Positions 58,503 through 64,000 of a DNA stretch of 64,000 nt are shown one piece after another; the first letter of the stretch is position 1; each line of letters begins with the position of its first letter. The stretch spans positions 30,447 to 94,446 of the forward strand of contig SUTU01000010.1 of NCBI GenBank assembly GCA_015152525.1. Reading direction: 5' to 3'. The notes beneath the pieces were generated by a model. It worked only from the letters and a program-made list of their open reading frames with translations, searched no databases and was not told where the DNA came from. The position numbers were made by a program, and so were the translations under genes. The DNA is from Cyanobacteria bacterium SIG28 (lineage in GTDB: Bacteria; Cyanobacteriota; Vampirovibrionia; Gastranaerophilales; Gastranaerophilaceae).

Positions 58503-59810
58503 CTAATCCAATATACCGAATTTAGCTTTTTCACGTTTTGTTTCTACAACATTGTAACCTTCGCCGATTTCTTCCGGTCTTAAGCCAAACAATGCAGGAT
58601 TTTTTAAATTACCTGTACCAAATATTAAGTGCATAAAGTTTTTAGTAACATTTATTGCAGTAAACATTGAAACCATAACCCCAATAGCCAAAGTTAAAGC
58701 AAAACCTTTAACAATACTTGTACCTAAGCAATATAAAATTGCACAAGTAATAATTGTGGTCATATTTGAGTCAAAAATACTTGTCCAAGCTCTGTCAAAA
58801 CCTGAGTTTATTGCTGTAAATAGTGTTCTTCCTGCTTTTAGCTCTTCTTTTGTTCTTTCAAAAATAAGAATATTTGCATCAACAGCCATACCAACTGAAA
58901 GTATAAATCCGGCTATACCCGCTAATGTAAGTGTTACAGGAATTGCTTTGAACAATGCAAAAAGGATTAAACCATATATCATAAGTGCAATGTTTGCAAT
59001 TATACCCGGTACTCTGTAATAAACAATCATAAATATCATTACAAATCCTAAACCTAATGCACCTGCAATTTTAGATTTTGCAATACTATCAGCACCAAGT
59101 GTAGGACCTACTGTATTTTCTTCAATGATTTTTGCAGGTACAGGTAAAGCGCCTGCATTTAACAAATCAACCATTGTTTTTGCTTCTTCATAAACAAAAC
59201 CGTTTTCTCCACCGGAGATTTGAGCTCTTCCACCGGTAATAGGTTCCCTGATAACAGGTGCTGATTGCAATTCGCCGTTAAAGAAGATTGCCATTTGTTG
59301 ACCAACCATATTTCTTGTTAATTCAGCAAATTTCTTTGTGCCTTCAGCATTAAATTCTAAATCTACAACCCACTGTCCGTTTTGAGAGTTGGTGCTTAAA
59401 TTAGCTTTTGTCAAATCTTTACCTGTTAAACCTGTTGTAACCCAAGCTTCCATATTGTTTGGTAACATTACAGGTTTTCTGAAATCTAATTCTGCAGTTT
59501 CACCAAGATAGGCTTTAGCTTGGTTTAAATCAGAAATATTAGGAATTTCTACAACCAATCTTTTTTCGCCTGAACGCTGAACAACAGTTTCAGAAACCCC
59601 AAGTTTATTTACACGGTTTTCAATTGCAAATTGTAGACTGGACATCATATCCGGTGTAACTTGTGCGTTGTTTAATGGCTGAGCTTCTAAAACTAATCTT
59701 GAACCACCAACTAAATCAAGCCCAAGTTTTGTAGGCTTAACAAATATTGTTACTATTGAAGCAATAACAATAAGTACAATAGCCCAAAACGTGATTAATT
59801 TGTTTTTCAT
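58503..59810 (-). CDS. secD: Protein translocase subunit SecD
   Basis: GLDLVGGSRLVLEA, NRVNKLGVSETVVQRSG, GMAVDANILIFERTKEEL. Confidence 0.95.
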   Translation of the reverse strand: MKNKLITFWAIVLIVIASIVTIFVKPTKLGLDLVGGSRLVLEAQPLNNAQVTPDMMSSLQFAIENRVNKLGVSETVVQRSGEKRLVVEIPNISDLNQAKAYLGETAELDFRKPVMLPNNMEAWVTTGLTGKDLTKANLSTNSQNGQWVVDLEFNAEGTKKFAELTRNMVGQQMAIFFNGELQSAPVIREPITGGRAQISGGENGFVYEEAKTMVDLLNAGALPVPAKIIEENTVGPTLGADSIAKSKIAGALGLGFVMIFMIVYYRVPGIIANIALMIYGLILFALFKAIPVTLTLAGIAGFILSVGMAVDANILIFERTKEELKAGRTLFTAINSGFDRAWTSIFDSNMTTIITCAILYCLGTSIVKGFALTLAIGVMVSMFTAINVTKNFMHLIFGTGNLKNPALFGLRPEEIGEGYNVVETKREKAKFGILD

Positions 59811-59887
59811 TGTCTTTTATACTCCTTATTATAGTTTTAATTATAACTTAAAAAGATAATATTGGAATAAGTCAGTAAGTGAATGCA

Positions 59888-60634
59888 CTAATCATATGTA
59901 TTTAAAAGCATGGCTTCTACTTGTTTGTGAGGTAAAATCAGGTTTTCCATAGAATGCACTAACTGTGCATTTGTGTTAGCTTCAATAAATTTACCGCTTG
60001 TAACATCTGCAACACATTTTAATTGGTCCAAATCCTCTGAGTCTTGTACGTCAAAAGCTATTACATCAATATTAATATCACGTCGCTCTTTCATTAATTC
60101 TATAGCGTAATCGCAAGGGCTTTCGTCGCAATTTTCGCCGCCGTCGGTTAACAAAATAATATGTTTATTTCCTTTCGAGTTTACCAAATCATTTTTTACG
60201 GCTTGCTTTAGCGAATAAGTAATCGGCGTCATGCCTCGTGGGCGCAATTTCGAAATAGAATTAATTATATTACCCGAATTATTTTTGTTTAAAGGTACTA
60301 AAAGTTCCGAACTTCTGCAAGCGTTGAAGGCAAATATATTACAAGTGTGTCCGTATACTCTTATTCCAACATTTGTATCGATAGAAATTTGCGGAAGAAT
60401 TTTATCCAACACTGATTTAACCTGACTAACTTTAGTCTTATGTTCTAAAAATTCACCCATACTGTTTGAAAAATCTACAACAAAAAGCAGGTTACGAGCT
60501 TCCGAATTAAATGAATAATTATCGTAAGTGCTAACTTTATATCTGCTGTTTTCTCTGCCGTCAACGACTTCTGCAATAAACATTAAAAACAAAATAGCAA
60601 GAATTATTAATAAAAGATAATAAATTTTTTTCAT
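59888..60634 (-). CDS. von Willebrand factor A (VWA) domain protein
   Basis: LLFVVDFSNSMGEFL (MIDAS DxSxS), RPRGMTPITYSL, HIILLTDGGENC. Confidence 0.88.
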   Translation of the reverse strand: MKKIYYLLLIILAILFLMFIAEVVDGRENSRYKVSTYDNYSFNSEARNLLFVVDFSNSMGEFLEHKTKVSQVKSVLDKILPQISIDTNVGIRVYGHTCNIFAFNACRSSELLVPLNKNNSGNIINSISKLRPRGMTPITYSLKQAVKNDLVNSKGNKHIILLTDGGENCDESPCDYAIELMKERRDINIDVIAFDVQDSEDLDQLKCVADVTSGKFIEANTNAQLVHSMENLILPHKQVEAMLLNTYD

Positions 60635-60824
60635 AATAATAAAAATTAGTCTTTTTCTTTGAATAATAACATTCCTCAGTTGTCTAAAATTTAAGGACTA
60701 AAAATGGTGCTAAATCGGCAAAAAGCCTTATAACACTGTGGTTTACAAGGGATTGCCCTATAAAAATTTTTGTGGTAATATCATAGTTAAATCAGATAGT
60801 ATATACAATTAACAAGGAGTATTT

Positions 60825-61382
60825 ATGATTTCAGTAAACGATTTAAAAAACGGATTAACACTTGAATTGGATAACGGACTTTGGTCTGTAGTAGAATTTT
60901 TGCACGTAAAACCCGGTAAAGGTGCAGCTTTTGTTAGAACAAAACTTAAAAACGTTGAAACAGGTAACGTTTTAGAAAAAACTTTCAGAGCTGGTGAAAA
61001 AGTTGCAAAAGCTATGCTTAACCGTAAAGAAATGCAATTCTTATATAAAGCCGGTGAAGAATTCGTTATGATGGATATGGAATCTTATGAACAATTACAA
61101 CTTACAAAAGATCAAGTTGGCGAAGGTGTAAAATATTTAAAAGAAGATATGGTTGTTCAAGTATTAATGCATGATACAAAAATTATCGGTGTTGATATTC
61201 CTGCTCACGTTGAGCTAAAAGTTGTTGATACGCCACCGGCAGAAAAGGGTAATACTGCTCAAGGCGGTACGAAACCTGCTACATTGGAAACTGGTGCTGT
61301 TGTTAACGTACCGTTCTTTGTATCTAATGATGATGTTATCAGAGTTGATACCAGAACTAATGAATACTTAGATAGAGTATAG
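60825..61382 (+). CDS. efp: Elongation factor P
   Basis: VVEFLHVKPGKGAAFVRTKLKNVETGNVLEKTFRAGEK. Confidence 0.97.
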   Translation: MISVNDLKNGLTLELDNGLWSVVEFLHVKPGKGAAFVRTKLKNVETGNVLEKTFRAGEKVAKAMLNRKEMQFLYKAGEEFVMMDMESYEQLQLTKDQVGEGVKYLKEDMVVQVLMHDTKIIGVDIPAHVELKVVDTPPAEKGNTAQGGTKPATLETGAVVNVPFFVSNDDVIRVDTRTNEYLDRV

Positions 61383-61480
61383 GTAAGTGAGTATAGTAAG
61401 TATAGTGAGTGCTGTGAGTAAAGTTAATTTAAAATTTAATACACTTTACTCGCTGTATTAGCTTTATTCACTTTACTTGC
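61382..61480. repeat. Imperfect inverted repeat between efp and accB
   Basis: gtaagtgagtatagtaagtatagtgagtgctgtgagtaaagtt / cactttactcgctgtattagctttattcactttacttgc. Confidence 0.7.
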
Positions 61481-61499
61481 TTTTATAGGAGATATACAA

Positions 61500-61952
61500 A
61501 TGAAATTTGAAACAGATTATATAGAAAAATTAGCTAAAATTATTGCTGATAACGGTTTGACAGAAATTTCTTTAGAAGACGGTGAACAGGCAATCACTAT
61601 AAGAAAAGATTTGCCGGAATTTGTTTCTGCACCTGCTGTAGCAGCACCTGCACCTGTTGTTTGTTCAACAACAGTAACACCGGTTCATACTGTAGAAGTT
61701 GAAAAAGAAGCACCAAAAGGAAAAGCTATTACTTCTCCAATGGTAGGTACTTTCTATGCTGCACCTTCTCCTGAAGCTGCACCGTTTGTTGAAATTGGTA
61801 AAACAATTTCTGAAGGCGATGTTGTTTGTATCGTAGAAGCAATGAAATTAATGAACGAAATCAAGGCTGAACATTCAGGAAAAGTAACACAAATTTGTGT
61901 TAAAAACGGTGATCCTGTAGAATTTGGTCAAGTATTGATGTATGTAGAATAA
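61500..61952 (+). CDS. accB: Biotin carboxyl carrier protein of acetyl-CoA carboxylase
   Basis: SPMVGTFYAAPSPEAAPFVEIGKTISEGDVVCIVEAMKLMNEI. Confidence 0.97.
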   Translation: MKFETDYIEKLAKIIADNGLTEISLEDGEQAITIRKDLPEFVSAPAVAAPAPVVCSTTVTPVHTVEVEKEAPKGKAITSPMVGTFYAAPSPEAAPFVEIGKTISEGDVVCIVEAMKLMNEIKAEHSGKVTQICVKNGDPVEFGQVLMYVE

Positions 61953-62036
61953 AAGACGTTAAGACGTTGGGGCATTAAGACGTTAGGTTTTTTATGTTAA
62001 TAAACTTAACACCTTAAAGCTTTAACGACTCTTGAG
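61953..62036. repeat. Iterated AAGACGTT words forming an imperfect inverted repeat between accB and accC
   Basis: aagacgttaagacgttggggcattaagacgttagg ... cttaacaccttaaagctttaacgactc. Confidence 0.65.
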
Positions 62037-62044
62037 GGGAAATT

Positions 62045-63403
62045 ATGTTTAAAAAGGTTTTAATAGCCAATAGAGGTGAAATAGCAGTTAGAGTTATAAG
62101 AGCATGTAGAGAATTGGGAATTCCTACAGTTGCGGTTTATTCGCAAGCAGATGCAAAGTCTTTGCATGTCAGACTTGCAACAGACGCATTTTGTATAGGA
62201 CCGGCTCAGAGTTCAGAAAGTTACTTAAATATTCCTGCTATTATAACAACAGCAATAATGACCGGTTGTGATGCAATTCACCCAGGTTATGGCTTTATGT
62301 CAGAAAGAGCTGATTTTGTAGATATTTGTGAACAACATAATATTAAATTTATAGGTCCTTCAGCTGAGTCTATGAGAAAAATGGGTGATAAGGCAACTGC
62401 AAGAAGAACTATGATTGAAAATAATGTACCTGTAACACCCGGCACAGGTATTTTGAAAACAGTTCAAGAAGCCAGAGAATTTGCACATAAAGCAGGTTAT
62501 CCAATTATTCTTAAAGCTACTGCAGGTGGCGGTGGTAAAGGTATGAGAATAGTTAGAAATGATGACGAATTGGAAACAAATATGACACTTTGTCAGCAAG
62601 AAGCACAAAAATTCTTCGGTAATCCGGGAGTTTATGCAGAAAAATTCTTGGAAAACCCTCGTCATATTGAAGTTCAAATTATAGGTGATTCATTTGGTAA
62701 TGTTATTCACTTAGGTGAAAGAGATTGTTCTATTCAAAGACGTCATCAAAAACTTTTAGAAGAAGCACCATCGCCTGCAATTGATGAAAAAACAAGGCAA
62801 GAAATGGGTGCTGCAGCTGTTAGAGCAGCAAAAGCCATTAAATATGAAGGTGCGGGAACTTGCGAATTTCTACTTGACCATGACGGAAAATGGTATTTTA
62901 TGGAAATGAATACCCGTGTTCAAGTTGAACATTGTGTAACAGAAATGATTTCTCAAGTTGACATTGTGCGTGAACAAATTCGTGTAGCTGCAGGTAAAGA
63001 GCTTGGTTATAAGCAAGAAGATATAAAACTAAGAGGTCATGCTATTGAATGTCGTATCAATGCTGAAGATTCTGAAAACGGTTTTATGCCTTGTCCTGGA
63101 ACAATTGATGCATATGTTGCACCGGGTGGTTTTGGCGTAAGAGTTGATTCCCACTCTTACCCTGGATATAAAATCCCGCCTTATTATGATTCTATGATAG
63201 GAAAATTAATTTGTTGGGGTGAAACAAGAAACCAAGCAAGACGCAGAATGTATCAAGCATTAAAAGAATATGTAATTCTTGGTGTTAAAACTACAATTCC
63301 TTTCCATCAACAGATTGTTGAGGATGAAGTATTTATAAGCGGTAAATTTAATACAGGATTTATCGAAGATTATTATAAAAGAATAGGAAAAGAATTTAAG
63401 TAA
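62045..63403 (+). CDS. accC: Acetyl-CoA carboxylase biotin carboxylase subunit
   Basis: MFKKVLIANRGEIAVRVIRACRELGI, HPGYGFMSE, KATAGGGGKGMR, FMEMNTRVQVEH. Confidence 0.98.
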   Translation: MFKKVLIANRGEIAVRVIRACRELGIPTVAVYSQADAKSLHVRLATDAFCIGPAQSSESYLNIPAIITTAIMTGCDAIHPGYGFMSERADFVDICEQHNIKFIGPSAESMRKMGDKATARRTMIENNVPVTPGTGILKTVQEAREFAHKAGYPIILKATAGGGGKGMRIVRNDDELETNMTLCQQEAQKFFGNPGVYAEKFLENPRHIEVQIIGDSFGNVIHLGERDCSIQRRHQKLLEEAPSPAIDEKTRQEMGAAAVRAAKAIKYEGAGTCEFLLDHDGKWYFMEMNTRVQVEHCVTEMISQVDIVREQIRVAAGKELGYKQEDIKLRGHAIECRINAEDSENGFMPCPGTIDAYVAPGGFGVRVDSHSYPGYKIPPYYDSMIGKLICWGETRNQARRRMYQALKEYVILGVKTTIPFHQQIVEDEVFISGKFNTGFIEDYYKRIGKEFK

Positions 63404-63417
63404 GGCGAGGTAAGTCT

Positions 63418-63837
63418 ATGAAAAAAATTCTGTTATCGTTAGTTCTGGTACTACCTTTAACATCTTTTGCTTCAGATTATGGTGTTACCGTTCCTGAATG
63501 GGAAGATTTTGCACCGCCACCTTTTGTGGATGTAAAAGAACCTAAAAGAATCGGTAAACTTAATATTGTCGCAAGTTATTGGTATAAACGCAAGGTTGAA
63601 TTTGAAGAAGCTCTTGACAGATGCAAGTCTTTAGAAGCTAATGATGAAAGATTTGCTTGCTATGAAGAGTTAAAAGTTGATCAGTTTAAACAAAATACCG
63701 ATTATAACGCAAGAATAGAAGCAAGACAAAATGCGGCAGCCGGTATTCCTGAGATGACAGACAGAACTGACACTATGCTTCCTATTAATAATTATATAAA
63801 TAATTACACAAGGCTTATGCCAAATGAATTGAGATAA
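63418..63837 (+). CDS. Uncharacterised secreted protein
   Basis: Signal peptide MKKILLSLVLVLPLTSFASDYG. Confidence 0.75.
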   Translation: MKKILLSLVLVLPLTSFASDYGVTVPEWEDFAPPPFVDVKEPKRIGKLNIVASYWYKRKVEFEEALDRCKSLEANDERFACYEELKVDQFKQNTDYNARIEARQNAAAGIPEMTDRTDTMLPINNYINNYTRLMPNELR

Positions 63838-63947
63838 ATATTTAATAAAAAAATAAATAAAAAAAGGCTCATTTGAACTGAAACCCTAAAACTAGACAAA
63901 GTAAAAAAAAGTCGGTTTTAGGGTTTTAAATATATAAGGAGGCAAAA

Positions 63948-64000
63948 TGAAACGAAAACCTTATACAGTTCAAGAAAAAGAAATACTTCTTCAATCAGAA
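63948..64000 (+). CDS. Partial ORF at window edge, possibly a transposase orfA (HTH)
   Basis: RBS aaggagg then MKRKPYTVQEKEILLQSE...; upstream inverted repeat ccctaaaac/gttttaggg could be an IS end. Confidence 0.4.

Noticed and set aside
60690-60740. GCCGATTT on the minus strand upstream of the VWA gene as a seventh sigma-28 promoter
   Set aside because: No TAAAG at the right distance and a TGTAAA only 28 bp from GCC (42 expected).

Overview
AT-rich bacterial chromosomal segment, probably a gut Gastranaerophilales/Vampirovibrionia ('Melainabacteria')-type genome. That placement is an inference from protein style and gene content; I ran no searches. Most of the window is housekeeping: panC, a purine nucleoside phosphorylase, typA, aspS, uvrB, secA, a phosphohexomutase, rpsL-rpsG, pflA, rsmI, thrS, lgt, clpC, bioB, fabI, tcdA-like, a GH57 hydrolase, secDF, efp, accB-accC. 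It also has a divergent two-component cluster, three tRNAs (Ser-GCT, Met-CAT, Arg-TCT) and many lineage-type unknown proteins. The strongest non-obvious signal is a set of six promoters with near-identical architecture on both strands. Each has a TGTAAC/TGTAAA-like box exactly 23 bp upstream of TAAAG, often a second box at 33 bp, then TAAAGWTW, 11-12 nt, and GCCGWTAN. The core matches the sigma-28 (FliA/SigD) consensus. All six lie directly before genes that are not recognisably flagellar, mostly small uncharacterised proteins, one of them a 51-aa ORF missing from the supplied track. This looks like an orphan sigma-28 regulon with a dedicated upstream activator site. Other notable items: a short N-terminal 'S/T/N-x-F-[KQST]-[AGS]' tag shared by several unrelated proteins; a 24.8-33.3 kb accessory island with REP-like palindromes, a 5'-truncated REP-associated (RAYT) transposase, a beheaded SIR2-like gene, a HigBA-like toxin-antitoxin pair bracketed by 81-bp direct repeats, and duplicated tRNA ends; a 53-bp tandem repeat array; and structured leaders before rpsL and thrS.
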